Shown piece by piece: positions 27,335-38,300 of a stretch of DNA of 64,000 nucleotides. The notes under the pieces were generated by a model. That model saw nothing but the letters and a program-made list of their open reading frames with translations. It did not search any database and was not told the DNA's origin. A program made the position numbers and the translations under genes. Source of the stretch: Pedobacter ureilyticus (GTDB taxonomy: Bacteria; Bacteroidota; Bacteroidia; Sphingobacteriales; Sphingobacteriaceae); contig NZ_SSHJ01000008.1 of assembly GCF_005925345.1 (NCBI RefSeq), positions 1 to 64,000 of the forward strand. The letters run 5' to 3'. How positions within the stretch are numbered: position 1 is the stretch's first letter; each line of letters starts with the position of its first letter.

Positions 27335-29089
27335 TTATTTCTTTACTATTTTTACTTCTTGAGGTGCTTTCACTTTAGTTTCGATACTGCCGTCTGGCTT
27401 TTTAGTATGCTTAACCCAAACTTTGCCAAACGGTGTAGGAAAAGTTCCTTCCGCATATTCTAAATCAGCAAGATTTGGCTTAATTGTTATTTCTTTACAT
27501 CCAGGGGCAGTAACTTTTATACCCAAAACATGCTCTGTTAACCACGCAGTTGGCCCAGACGCCCACCCGTGGCATAAGCTGTGCCGATGCCCAACGTAAC
27601 AGTACGCTCCATAATCGCCATGCACATCTTTTTTTCCAGAGGGAACTATTTCATCTATTCTTGCCGCATTATCTTTCCATTCCATGTTAAAATCTTCCCA
27701 GAAGGTGGTAGCTCCCAAATTGAGCATTGCTCCCCAAAACTCTCTAATGTTATTTAGTGCGCCCTGATAATTCCTTGCTTTTGCCTGTGCTTGTAACATG
27801 TAGTAACCATAAAATGTAGAGAAATTCTTTGTACCGCCTACAGAAAGCACTTCTTTGTCGGCACTTTCTGCTGACATTAGTCCAGAAAGAGCCATTAACG
27901 CCGCTGCTTGCTTAGAGTTATTATGTGTTGGCACATATTTTTTTAACTCAGATAAGGCTGTTTCACACAACTTTACTGTTTGTTCATCCTTTAGCAAAAT
28001 AGATAGTTCTTTACCTACGGATAAAGACCAAACCATCATAGCTTGTAATCCGGCATGTATAGCTTGTTTATCCTCACTAGAAGGCCAATCTAAAAACCTT
28101 ACGCCATCTAGCTTCTCTTTATTATTATCAATTTTTGATATCATTTGACGAAGTAGCGATTGTAAATACGACTGTTGTTGCTTCAGGTAAGCCATGTCTC
28201 CGTTGTGCATATACCAATCTTTTTGTAGTATTATCCACCACATAGAATAGGTACTTATGGTATTCATCCAGCCAGGCAAAGGTGTAATATCTCTGGCAAG
28301 ATCTAAACTTTTAGGCACCACTTCGTTGTAACCAAATACCGCATTTATTGTGGCTACTTCGGGGTGCATATCTCCTACCCACACCAAACGATCACGTTTA
28401 ATACCGTCCCAAAGGTATTCTTGCATATTGAGATGTACCGTATACGCTCCTGTTTGCCATATTTTGTTCAAACGTTCGTCGCTGCTTTTAAAAGAACCCA
28501 GATAAGGAATATCCCTGTAGATGGAAATTGCCCGCACTTCTTTGAGGTGTAAAGTAGCGTTTTCATCAAGCAAATCTATTCGTACAAATCTAAAACCTGT
28601 ATTTCCTGTCTCTATACTGCCTAACCAAGGTAGCTCAATTATAAAATCACGCATTGCATGGTCGTTAGTCCCTCCTTTTTCACCAATATCAGAAATGGCT
28701 TCACTTACAGATTCGCCAAACCTCACCCTTACTTTTATTGGCTTTTTATTTTGCCATCTACCTGTTACTATTTGCAAACCACCATGAATTTCTTTTCCAA
28801 AATCGATGAGTAATGCTGGTTTTTCTATCGCATTACTTTCTAATACGCACAACGCTGTAGATGATAAATCTGCCTGTCCGTTGCCTTCCTTTAAAAGTTG
28901 TGCTGTGTTCTTTATTGTTCCTTCAGCACCATTGCTTTGCCAAACCACACGTACTGGACTTTTGTATTCTCTCACAAACTCATTTCTTGCTGATGATTTT
29001 GTTTTGGCTTTGGGAGCTTCTTGTGCATGTAATTTACTCGTGGTTAATATTAATGCTACAGCTAATACTTTTAAAATCAATTCCTTCAT
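27335..29089 (-). CDS. Divergent GH78-like protein with altered catalytic motif
   Basis: 584 residues with a signal peptide ending near LHAQ (about 23). It is much shorter than GH78 enzymes (about 900) and has one N-terminal beta domain before the (alpha/alpha)6 barrel. The place of DCPQRDERLxWTGD reads WDGIKRDRLVWVGD at about 228-241, so the glutamate of RDER is replaced by arginine. Late in the protein HSLCHGWASGPTAWL aligns with the barrel end. It may be a hydrolase of different specificity or an accessory binding protein; GH78 activity should not be assumed. It lies 22 bases after the SGNH hydrolase stop in PUL2. Confidence 0.75.
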   Translation of the reverse strand: MKELILKVLAVALILTTSKLHAQEAPKAKTKSSARNEFVREYKSPVRVVWQSNGAEGTIKNTAQLLKEGNGQADLSSTALCVLESNAIEKPALLIDFGKEIHGGLQIVTGRWQNKKPIKVRVRFGESVSEAISDIGEKGGTNDHAMRDFIIELPWLGSIETGNTGFRFVRIDLLDENATLHLKEVRAISIYRDIPYLGSFKSSDERLNKIWQTGAYTVHLNMQEYLWDGIKRDRLVWVGDMHPEVATINAVFGYNEVVPKSLDLARDITPLPGWMNTISTYSMWWIILQKDWYMHNGDMAYLKQQQSYLQSLLRQMISKIDNNKEKLDGVRFLDWPSSEDKQAIHAGLQAMMVWSLSVGKELSILLKDEQTVKLCETALSELKKYVPTHNNSKQAAALMALSGLMSAESADKEVLSVGGTKNFSTFYGYYMLQAQAKARNYQGALNNIREFWGAMLNLGATTFWEDFNMEWKDNAARIDEIVPSGKKDVHGDYGAYCYVGHRHSLCHGWASGPTAWLTEHVLGIKVTAPGCKEITIKPNLADLEYAEGTFPTPFGKVWVKHTKKPDGSIETKVKAPQEVKIVKK

Positions 29090-29111
29090 CGATATTATCT
29101 TAAAACCTTAC

Positions 29112-29795
29112 TTAATTCTTATTCTTGACTAATACGGGAGTTAATGCCTCTTTCCATATTTCATACCCTTTCTCATTCATGTGTAGATTATCGCTAATAA
29201 AAATATCTGGTAATGGTTCTCCTTTTTCATCTACCATTTTCTGGTACACATCTACAAAATTCGCATTGCTTTTTTTCTTAATGAAGTTTGCAATTAGTTG
29301 GTTGGTTGCTATTACACGTGGAGCATTCCATTTTCTTGCAGGACTTGGTTTTATTGCTACGTAGGTAATATTCACTTTCTCTCCTAGCCGTTTTCTTATC
29401 ATATTAAACAGCGTTTCGTAACTAGCAGCTACCTCTTCTGGCGTTGCAGTTTTTACCGCTATATCATTGTCTCCGCAATAAATTAATATTTGAACAGGCT
29501 TGTATCTAAAAATTACGTCTTCTGCATGGTATATTAATTGTGGAATTACTGAACCACCAAATGAGCGGTTCAGCAGATAGTAGTCAGGAAAATAAGATTT
29601 TACATCTTTCCATCTGGAGAAAGAAGAGCTTCCTAACAAAAGTATCATTCCATCTTGTGGTCGTTTTATACTGTCCTGTCTCACAAATCCCTTTACTTGC
29701 GGTTCAAATTTGTTTATCTGAGCAAAGGAATTAACGGAAAGGAAGAAAAAGAGAAGTACCCAAACAGATGACTTAAATAAGTTGATATTCATCAT
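29112..29795 (-). CDS. Exported SGNH/GDSL hydrolase (probable acetylesterase)
   Basis: 227 residues with a signal peptide ending near SFAQ (25). The SGNH blocks are clear: LLLGSSSFSRW with nucleophile Ser57, SFGGSVIPQ (block II Gly), YCGDNDIA (block III Asn) and DNLHMNEKGYEIW with the catalytic Asp-x-x-His near residue 200. It resembles the PAF-acetylhydrolase-like esterases that deacetylate plant or bacterial glycans. In PUL2 it probably removes acetyl groups that block the rhamnosidases. It lies 76 bases after the propeller-domain gene stop. The exact substrate is unknown. Confidence 0.88.
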   Translation of the reverse strand: MMNINLFKSSVWVLLFFFLSVNSFAQINKFEPQVKGFVRQDSIKRPQDGMILLLGSSSFSRWKDVKSYFPDYYLLNRSFGGSVIPQLIYHAEDVIFRYKPVQILIYCGDNDIAVKTATPEEVAASYETLFNMIRKRLGEKVNITYVAIKPSPARKWNAPRVIATNQLIANFIKKKSNANFVDVYQKMVDEKGEPLPDIFISDNLHMNEKGYEIWKEALTPVLVKNKN

Positions 29796-29871
29796 TATTT
29801 GTTTTTATTAAGTTAAATATGCCCAGTTTGTAATTTGAGCACTCATTTTGCTGTTAATTAGATAAGCACAA

Positions 29872-30954
29872 CTATTTTTTGACTAAAACAGGTTTAGTAT
29901 CTGGTGTAAAAGTTAAACCTCTAAAAGCTGTGTTTGAAGTAGCCGAAACCAATACTTCAGTCTTTACATCTAATTTATCGCTAGGTGCTGCATGGTCTGT
30001 AATTTTGGTGATTTTACTATTGTTTGATGCGTATAATACTACTTTCCCATTTTCTATGGTACCAGTTAGCGCCGCATTTTTAAATGTAGCTCCGGTTGCA
30101 GGTGTTCCAACTTCTTTCCAACGACCTCCATCGTTAACATATTTTCGTAGATAACCCACACCCTGATCTCCATTTACATAGAGCAAATCTACCCCTGGTA
30201 TTGATGGATCTGTATCGAAGAACACATAACCGTGTACCAAGAAATTTAAATCTGGCACATAAGGTACTATTGGCGAAACTCTTGTTGAAGATAATGGCGT
30301 TCCATTGCCTACTTTAGTGATATAACCACTGTTGTTTGAGCTGCTTACGTAAAGTTGATTATCGTATATATTCAAAATTCTACCAGCAGAGGGAATTGTT
30401 GGGCTAATTCTTTCAGATTTAGAAGCTCCAGCGTAAATATATCTCACGCCTTCTTTCTGCCCAATAAACCAAATATCTTTACCGTTGGTAGTAACAGCTG
30501 TACGTGTATCTACAATATCTATGGCTTCGGCTGTACGTGTATCTATACCTTTTTTAGATACCAGTGCAACTACTTTTGGTGTATTAGCTGCCTTTAGCGC
30601 AGTAGCATCTGTTCCTGGCGCCGAATCGTAGCCTAGTAATGTTACAAATTGACCATTACCCGACAATGAGCTATATCCCTGCGATTGGTTATTACCAGAA
30701 AGAACAAAAGCGGCATTTGCGCCTTTTGCGCTAACAGGCATTGGAATAGATTGCACCAAAGTTCCAGTTGTGGTGTATTCATCCAAAAATACCGAGGTAG
30801 CTTTATCGCTTAAACCTGAATTTCCGTCTCCTACCCTCACGACCAACAAATTATTTGGCTTAAAATCTATAGGTTGATTTTTTTGAGCGTGAGATTTTAC
30901 CGTAAATAACGATACTGCGATTAAAGAATATGATAAAAGTGCTTTTAATTTCAT
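29872..30954 (-). CDS. Stand-alone propeller-like module protein, periplasmic form
   Basis: 360 residues: a signal peptide (ending near SHAQ, 24) and one module of about 330 residues with repeating beta-strand patterns (NNLLVVRVGDG, VFLDEYTTTGTLVQSI, DIWFIGQKEGVRYI, GYVFFDTDPSIPGVDLLYV, TAFRGLTFTPDT). The same module occurs at the N-termini of the proteins at 38462-40198 and 40214-44617. The pattern suggests a beta-propeller. There is no T9SS sorting domain, so this copy probably stays in the periplasm. No catalytic residues were recognised; a glycan-binding or lyase role is possible but unproven. Confidence 0.65.
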   Translation of the reverse strand: MKLKALLSYSLIAVSLFTVKSHAQKNQPIDFKPNNLLVVRVGDGNSGLSDKATSVFLDEYTTTGTLVQSIPMPVSAKGANAAFVLSGNNQSQGYSSLSGNGQFVTLLGYDSAPGTDATALKAANTPKVVALVSKKGIDTRTAEAIDIVDTRTAVTTNGKDIWFIGQKEGVRYIYAGASKSERISPTIPSAGRILNIYDNQLYVSSSNNSGYITKVGNGTPLSSTRVSPIVPYVPDLNFLVHGYVFFDTDPSIPGVDLLYVNGDQGVGYLRKYVNDGGRWKEVGTPATGATFKNAALTGTIENGKVVLYASNNSKITKITDHAAPSDKLDVKTEVLVSATSNTAFRGLTFTPDTKPVLVKK

Positions 30955-31115
30955 ACGTGTATAATTTATTAATGCCTTGTTTATTGTTTTTTATTTATAT
31001 TAATGAACTCGTAAACTCGGTTTGATTTTAAGGTCATATGGGATACTCATGTGTGTTTGTGTTTAAGAAACATGAGCATTTCATGATTAATTATTGATAA
31101 GATTTAATATTTAGA

Positions 31116-32516
31116 TTAATTGCTCCAACTGTCGGTACGGAAAGGCGCTACAGGCAAGCCTTTGCTATTAAATAAATTCGGCATAGCGGTGTCTGTAAAT
31201 CCAAACCTAACTGCCTCTGGTTTTTTAATTTCTTTAGATGACACCTCCAAAGTATTTCCTTTTATAATTGCTTTCGCTTCCTTAAAATTGCCGTCTTCGC
31301 CAGCTATTTTAATTTCCGTAATATCTTTTCCTTTTACAGAAAGCCCTTTTTCTAGATATTTAAAATGAACGATTATTTTATCTCCTTTTACTTCGATTTT
31401 TTCATAAACTGGACTTTTATAATCAGTTTTAGGCTGTCCGTAAGTCTCTACCAAAGCCAAGTCTGCTAACCTATTTGCCACGTCTATCTTTTTCTCAGGG
31501 TGGATATTGGAAACATCCGGCACCAAATCTGTAGTGACCACCATGCCTGTTTTAACTAATGAAAGTGTGCGACTTTGCTGTTCTCTTAACATTGAAGAGA
31601 GATTACCTGTAGCTGTCTTATAAGTATGCGGAGCTATTTGAACATAATAAAATGGAAATTCGTATCCCCATGCTTTTCTCCAAGCTCCAATCATAGCAGA
31701 AAAAAGCTGTCCGTAACCTTGCCAGCCCGATACATTTGATTCGCCTTGATACCAATAAACTCCAGCTATACGATAACCCACCAGTGGATAAACCATTGCA
31801 TTCCACAAACTACCAGCAGTATGCGGGCGGCTTATAGCAGGTTTCTGTAGATCTGCGTAAGATTTCAAAACAGCATCGCTATTTATAGTCTCTTGTGGCG
31901 TCCATACTTCTGCAGGAGTCCCTCCCCAACTTGAGTTGATCACCCCTATAGGCATATTCAGTTCCTTCTGTAGTTTTTTGGCTATAAAATAGGCGATGGA
32001 ACTAAATCCTTTAATGCTTTCTGGACTAGCGGTTTTCCACGAAGCTTTTAAATCATCTTGCGGATTTAATGAACTGACATTAGGAACCTGTAAAACCCTG
32101 ATGTTATTGTTGTTAATTGTAGGCAATTCGGCCAACATTTCTTGGTGTTTGTTGTTCGAATTCCAAACCATATTTGACTGCCCAGAGCACAACCATACCT
32201 CGCCAATCATCACATCTTCTAATACAATTTTATTATCTGGAGCAATAAATGTAATGGTATATGGTCCGCCAGCTTCTGGAGTTTTTAATGCAGCTTTCCA
32301 TTTAGCATAACCATCTGCCCTCACTTTAACCGTGTCATTAGACCACGAGGGTATAATTTGAATAAACTGAGCAGCTCCCGCCCATCCCCAAAAATCTACC
32401 TTCGAATTTCGCTGCAATACCATGTGGTCTGAAAAGAAAGATGGCAACCTCACCGCAGCCTGTGCCGATACTGCTATACATAAAACCGTAATTATTAATA
32501 AAATTTGTTTTCTCAT
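31116..32516 (-). CDS. Sialate-O-acetylesterase-type carbohydrate esterase
   Basis: 466 residues with a signal peptide ending near AQAA (21). SGNH-type esterase of the SASA family: VWLCSGQSNMVW with nucleophile Ser114, INSSWGGTPAEVW, YWYQGESNVSGW, and the Asp-His pair in VSNIHPEKK near residue 340. Family members deacetylate sialic acid, xylan or rhamnogalacturonan. In this rhamnosidase PUL, acetylated rhamnose or galacturonate is the likely target (inference). It lies 13 bases after the upstream GH78 gene. The 161 bases between it and the propeller gene hold only a weak 7-bp hairpin. Confidence 0.9.
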   Translation of the reverse strand: MRKQILLIITVLCIAVSAQAAVRLPSFFSDHMVLQRNSKVDFWGWAGAAQFIQIIPSWSNDTVKVRADGYAKWKAALKTPEAGGPYTITFIAPDNKIVLEDVMIGEVWLCSGQSNMVWNSNNKHQEMLAELPTINNNNIRVLQVPNVSSLNPQDDLKASWKTASPESIKGFSSIAYFIAKKLQKELNMPIGVINSSWGGTPAEVWTPQETINSDAVLKSYADLQKPAISRPHTAGSLWNAMVYPLVGYRIAGVYWYQGESNVSGWQGYGQLFSAMIGAWRKAWGYEFPFYYVQIAPHTYKTATGNLSSMLREQQSRTLSLVKTGMVVTTDLVPDVSNIHPEKKIDVANRLADLALVETYGQPKTDYKSPVYEKIEVKGDKIIVHFKYLEKGLSVKGKDITEIKIAGEDGNFKEAKAIIKGNTLEVSSKEIKKPEAVRFGFTDTAMPNLFNSKGLPVAPFRTDSWSN

Positions 32517-32529
32517 TTTGTGTGATTAG

Positions 32530-35313
32530 TTAAAATTTAAATACGTAATTGCCTGAAGGAACTTCAAATACCTGCCTGCCTTTTTCGGTACGCAGATAGG
32601 TTATTTCGTTAATTGAAGAAATAGGTTTACTATTTTCTTGGATATTTTTGAGCGAAGATGATGGGATGTGTATTTCTGCTGTGCTATTAGAAGGTATAGC
32701 AACCGTCCAAGTTATTTTTCCTTTTTCACGCTTCCATTCACTTTTTATTAAACCAGTTATGGCTTGATGGGAGGCTTGCACAAAATCGAGCCCATGTACA
32801 AACTCTGGCGACATTATAATTTTTCTAAACCCAGGATTTTGTACACTTGATTGAATTCCTGCTAAGTATTGATAATACCAGACTACTAAATCGCCAACCA
32901 TCATGACGTGATTTTGCGAATTCATATCTGGTGCTGCTGTGTTGCCATTCCATAGCTCCCAAATTGTTGTAGCGCCGTTTTCTATCATGTAGCCCCAGCT
33001 CGGATATGTTTTTTTAGTTGCTATTTGCAAAGCGATATCAGCTCTGCCATATTTTGATAGTGTTCTCATTAACCATTGCGTACCAATAACCCCAGTACTT
33101 AAATGACCCTGATTTTTTACTTTTATAGTGTTTACCACGTACTGAAAAACCTTGTCCACATTTGGTTCAGCAACCATTTCAAAGTATAGCGGCAAAAGAT
33201 TATCGGTGAGCTCTCCTTTTCCGTAATACCCTGCATCTTTATAATAAGTAATATTAAATGCTTCTTTTATCTTCTTTCCTAAGTTCTTATAATAGCTTAC
33301 ATCTTCTGTTTTGTTCTGCATGGCTGCATAACCTGCCATCATGTTAGTAAAGTGATAGTAGTAAGCGGTAGATATTAACGGACTAGGGAACTTTTGATTT
33401 GCACTGATACCTCTGCCAGCCTCTATGGTTGCTGGCGGTGCGCACCAATCGCCATAGCTGTCTTTGTTAAGGATGTAATCTGTGGTCATGAACCTATCTT
33501 TCATATACCGCAGCCATTTGTGCATTACTGGATAGGTTTCCCTCACAACAGCTACATCTCCAGTTTGCTGATGCAGCATATCTGTAATTAACAGCATTAC
33601 ACCTGGCCAAGTAATATTGTCGCTATAATATCTCCAAAAATCTGGTGCAACATCTGGTAAGGAACCATCTGCTTTTTGAGCAAGTTTTATATCGTTAACT
33701 AGTTTTTTATAAATTCTAGCGTTATCGAACATGAAATTTTCGCCAATTGTGCCAATTCCTCTGTCGCCCAACCATGGTTGCCTTTCGTTTCGTTGTGGAC
33801 AATCTACTGGCATACCTTTGTAATTACCTGCGGTGCCCCACCACACATTTTTATATATCTGGTTTAATAATGGATTTGACGATTTGAAAGTGCCTACTGT
33901 TCGCACATCATCGTAAACCATTTTTGCTACAAAATTTTCTTTAGTCGGCGTTCCTGGATATCCGCTAACTTCTACATAACGAAAGCCATAATAAGTAAAA
34001 CTTGGCTCCCAAAATTCTTTGCCACTACCCTTAAGAGTATAAACAGCTTGTGCTTTAGCATCTCTGAGGTTAGCAACAGCAAGTTCTCCATTAGGTGTTA
34101 ACGACTCGGCATAACGTAGTTTTACTTGCTCTCCTTTTTTACCCTGTGCAGCAAACTTCATCCAACCTGTCATGTTTTGCCCAAAATCTATAATGTACCT
34201 ATCTCCTGCTATTTTGGTAATAGAAACTGGTGGAATACTATCCATTACCTTCATATTTTCGCTCATTTGAGCTTCGTAATTACCGCCTGGTTCTTGTACA
34301 AATTCTGCTTTTAACCATTTGCTGTCATCAAATCCTACTTTATTCCAGCCGAGCATTTCTTTGGTGGCATCATAGTTTTCACCATCATATTCGTTATTAG
34401 ACCTAATTGGTCCATCAGCTGTTCCTTTCCACGTGTTATCAGAAAAAACTACCGTTTCTGTGCCATCTTCATATTTCAACACCAAATTGAAAAGCAATTT
34501 TGGGAAACCGAACGTTTTAATCTTGTATTCTTGATGGAGCTGTCTCATGGTGTAGTAGCGTCCGTTTCCAAGCACTACGCCAATTGCATTAATGCCCTCT
34601 TTCAAGTTCTCTTTAACATCGAAAGCATTATATTTTACATTCTTGGTATAATCTGTTGGTATAGGAGCCAGAACATGATTGCCTATTTTTTTTCCGTTGA
34701 TGTACAGTTCATACAAGCCCAAACCTATGATGTATGCAGTTGCCGATTTTACTTTTCCTACAGGTTTAAACTCTTTTCGGAAATACCTTGCAGACAATCT
34801 GTTTTCACTCTGATTTCCATCCCACGGAAACATTCTATCGAAACCAATCCATCTGCCTCCCCAGTCTACAAAAGGCATTTCGCCAACTTGTGTAGCAGCC
34901 CAATCTTTGTAGTTCATTAAACCTTGGTGCCAGTACGCAGTTGCACTCCATACACCTTCTCCTTGGTTTGTCCAAATTTTTATTTTCCAATAATACCGTG
35001 TGTCTTTTTTTAACTTTTTGCCTTTGTAACTTACAAATGCTGTGCTATCTGAAGCAGTTTTCCCCGAATCCCAAACATCACCTTTATTTACTGCCAAATT
35101 ATTTTCATTTTCTGACACCAAAATCTGATATGCAATTTGATTTGTATTTCTAATTAATGATGTTATTTCCCAGCTCAAGCTTGGACGTTGCATATCAATA
35201 CCTATTGGATTAACCAATAATTCGCATCGTAGATTACTGATAGCTATTTGTCCAAAAGCTAATCCAAAACTGAAAAGCAACATTGTAACTGTTACCAAAA
35301 CGCGTTTTCTCAT
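32530..35313 (-). CDS. GH78 alpha-L-rhamnosidase
   Basis: 927 residues with a signal peptide ending near AFGQ (22). It has full GH78 architecture: LRCELLVNPIGIDMQRPSLSWE at the start, beta domains (YIIGLGLYELYINGKKIG), and the catalytic barrel with DCPQRNERQPWLGD near residue 508 and WELWNGNT near 786. It keeps the acidic residues at the catalytic positions, with Asn for Asp in RDER. It is only distantly similar to the enzyme at 24457-27324, so the two probably act on different linkages. No T9SS domain is present, so a periplasmic site is likely. It lies 10 bases after the VCBS protein gene stop. Confidence 0.93.
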   Translation of the reverse strand: MRKRVLVTVTMLLFSFGLAFGQIAISNLRCELLVNPIGIDMQRPSLSWEITSLIRNTNQIAYQILVSENENNLAVNKGDVWDSGKTASDSTAFVSYKGKKLKKDTRYYWKIKIWTNQGEGVWSATAYWHQGLMNYKDWAATQVGEMPFVDWGGRWIGFDRMFPWDGNQSENRLSARYFRKEFKPVGKVKSATAYIIGLGLYELYINGKKIGNHVLAPIPTDYTKNVKYNAFDVKENLKEGINAIGVVLGNGRYYTMRQLHQEYKIKTFGFPKLLFNLVLKYEDGTETVVFSDNTWKGTADGPIRSNNEYDGENYDATKEMLGWNKVGFDDSKWLKAEFVQEPGGNYEAQMSENMKVMDSIPPVSITKIAGDRYIIDFGQNMTGWMKFAAQGKKGEQVKLRYAESLTPNGELAVANLRDAKAQAVYTLKGSGKEFWEPSFTYYGFRYVEVSGYPGTPTKENFVAKMVYDDVRTVGTFKSSNPLLNQIYKNVWWGTAGNYKGMPVDCPQRNERQPWLGDRGIGTIGENFMFDNARIYKKLVNDIKLAQKADGSLPDVAPDFWRYYSDNITWPGVMLLITDMLHQQTGDVAVVRETYPVMHKWLRYMKDRFMTTDYILNKDSYGDWCAPPATIEAGRGISANQKFPSPLISTAYYYHFTNMMAGYAAMQNKTEDVSYYKNLGKKIKEAFNITYYKDAGYYGKGELTDNLLPLYFEMVAEPNVDKVFQYVVNTIKVKNQGHLSTGVIGTQWLMRTLSKYGRADIALQIATKKTYPSWGYMIENGATTIWELWNGNTAAPDMNSQNHVMMVGDLVVWYYQYLAGIQSSVQNPGFRKIIMSPEFVHGLDFVQASHQAITGLIKSEWKREKGKITWTVAIPSNSTAEIHIPSSSLKNIQENSKPISSINEITYLRTEKGRQVFEVPSGNYVFKF

Positions 35314-35322
35314 TGTCCTTTT

Positions 35323-38300
35323 CTATTTTTTGTTCTTAATTACATTGGTTTGCACTACTTCTACCTTTCTACCGTCAAACAACTGCAACACAACTTTGAG
35401 CGTGTATTCTCCATCTGGATGCTTTGTAGTGTCCCAAAAGCTATCGTCACCAAATGCCACATACGGAGCTGAAATTTCTGTAGCTACTTTCTCATTATTG
35501 ATATAGAAATCGACAGAAACAGGACTAGAATAAGTTGTACCAGCAATAAATTTCACTTTTCCACTTAGGATTGCTCCCTTTTGAGGAGAGGTGATTTGCA
35601 AGGTTCCGCTAACGTTATTTCTATTGCTGTTCGCTTCTTCTGGCAAAAGTTGTAATTGCACATTCTGTGTGTTTAATGCTTCGGTAAAAGGATTAAGAGA
35701 TTTAAAATCGAGTATTCTGCTAAAAGTTTTATTCTCTTCCCTAACATCAAACTCTTGTGCTGTAAATACTGGGAATTTTTCACCCTTGAAATAGTCGTTG
35801 GCATAAAACGCAAATCTTCCAGATTCTGTTCCAGTGATGATGTCTGGTTTACCATCGTTATCCCAATCTACTACACATGGATAGGTACAGTGCCAAGCGT
35901 CGTGTCCGTCAGAACCTGTCCATTCCACAAATCTTCCGCCTCGAGCTTTAAGTAAACCATACTCAAAAACAGGGTTAAGATTGGTTCCTTTATTTAAACA
36001 TACAGTGAGGTTACCTCCACCTAAATACATTCGAGGTTCTCCTATTACCAAGTCTAAATTTCCGTCTCCATCCCAATCTGCTACATCTATTTGTAAGCGT
36101 CCGTTGCCTCCCGGTACTTTAGATGGCGGTCTTTTTATCAGGATATTTTTTCCATTTTTATCTTTAAGATTTCCAGATAATTGTAGTAAAGATGGATTTT
36201 TTGCATCCTGACTGTAGAATACCAATTCGCTATCATCATTTAACAGTATTAGTTCGAGCCTATTATCGTTATTCCAATCTGCTACACCCGGTCTGTTTCT
36301 CCAAGGGGTAATTAAAGGCTTTCCGTTGAAAATAAAATCATGTATTTTTCTAGATAGCTTAGGATTAGATTTATTGCCAATATTTTCGATCCACCTTACT
36401 TTGCCCAAACAATCTGCAATGATTAAATCTAAATCGCCATCTCTATCTACATCTGCAGGTACAACTGTGAGGTATCCCCAATATTGTTCTTCCATTCCTT
36501 GTACCGTTCCGCCTTCTTTTACTGCGTTTACAAAAAATCTTTCGTTGTTATCATCCCTTAAAAAAACTCCCGCTTTAAATTGTGGTGCATTGCCTTTACC
36601 TGCAATGTTTTCGAAGTACATTAAATTACCACTACAACCACCGCTAATGATGTCCAAATCACCATCGTTGTCCCAATCTACGGCGTAAGGCGCAGGCGAA
36701 TCATTATGTACCAAAACTCCACCTTGTTGATATAGTTCGATGGGTTTATCGAACTTCATTTCTCCTTTTTTACCCTTATTTAAGGATATCCAATAGAAAC
36801 CCTGCCATGCTGTGAACACTAAATCTGTGCGTCCGTCGCCATCCCAGTCTATCGGAAATGGCTTTAATGACATATCCCCTGATTCGTAAGGCTGTTTTTT
36901 AAAGACGTGTAATGGTAACTTCTCGTTTGTAACTACTGGTCTATCTTTTTCATTAAGTCCCTTGTTTAAAAGAATTTCTGCAAATCCTTGCGTAGAGCCA
37001 ACTACCAAATCGGGTTTACCATCATTATTAAAATCTCCAGTTTTCATGGAAAACCATGAAGAATTGATAAATCTAACTGGAGTACCATCGGCATAAGTTA
37101 ATATTACTTCTTTTGATAGTTTTCCGTTGCGATGAAGCTGCACATATACGCTTGTTTCGATATTATCTACTCGGTTTGAGCGTGGATGTTTTACATAGAA
37201 AACTCTGTCTTTATTTCCGTCACCATCCCAATCAATGGAGAAGTCTTCTGCTTCTTCTGTAGTATCTTTATCTGTTTTTAGCTGCCTGCTTCGTGGCAAG
37301 AATAGAGGCGATTGGTTTGTTCCAACGTTCCGATGTAACCATATCCCTCCGTCAACAGTTTTTCCGTAAATGTCGTAATCACCGTCTCCATCCACATCCA
37401 ACACTTCCAAACCGTAGCCTGGCCAACCTGCCCAAAGTAGGTTTTTATCTCCTGCGGGATAATTCAACAACTCTCCAACACCCATGTGGAGGTTATTTTG
37501 TTGCGGTAAAGGACCATTTTTTCCTGCCGAAGCAAAATAAATTTCATAGCTGGAAGCTCCTTTTTTCGCTCTCCATTTAAATGTACCATTGCGCAGATAT
37601 CGATCACTTAATTTTGATATTGGATCTCCAAAAGACACAGGGCATTCTTCAATTTTTCCGTTGCTGTATTTTGCAAATAACTTTACTGACGAAGGATCTA
37701 CAGGGTTTAGTTCACCAGTAGCTAGCAATAGTCTAGAAAAATCAAGGTCTGTCCAAACTGGATCGCCCGAATAGTCTTGATCTAACTTACCTGTAACCCG
37801 ATAAGGTAAATCTGCATTCCATTTAATTTGTGGTGCTGGAATTGATTTTTTCTCTACATAGAAAGGAGTTGTGCTTTTATTCCAAAGTTGAGATTTGTCG
37901 TTTTCTGTTACATCTTCTAGCTTTATTTCATCAAAATATGCTGCGCCATTTTGCCCATAAAATATGATATTGATTGTAGCATTACTTAAATGTGCAGGTA
38001 TTTTAAGCAGCTTTTCTAAGTAACTGTAATTTGAGTTTCTAGTAAATTCACGTATTTCTTGAAAATACTTCGCCCCCTTAAATTGGATGGCTACAATCTC
38101 GTCGCGTCTGTAATTAACATTTTCGGTTTTTAGCCATGCGCTTAACCTAAATGTTTTCTCTTTTCCTGAATTAATTTTTACTGGAAACGAGACTTCGTAT
38201 TTTTTTATATTACTATTTCTTGCTCCATTAACTATCAAACTGCCATCTCCAAATGGTCCTACTTTTGGTAAAATAGACCAGGAACTATCTGGCACGAATT

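Noticed and set aside
31046..31076. Hairpin CTCATGT/ACATGAG as a terminator between the esterase and propeller genes
   Set aside because: The stem is only 7 bp with a 17-base loop and no U-run; it is close to chance expectation in this AT-rich sequence.
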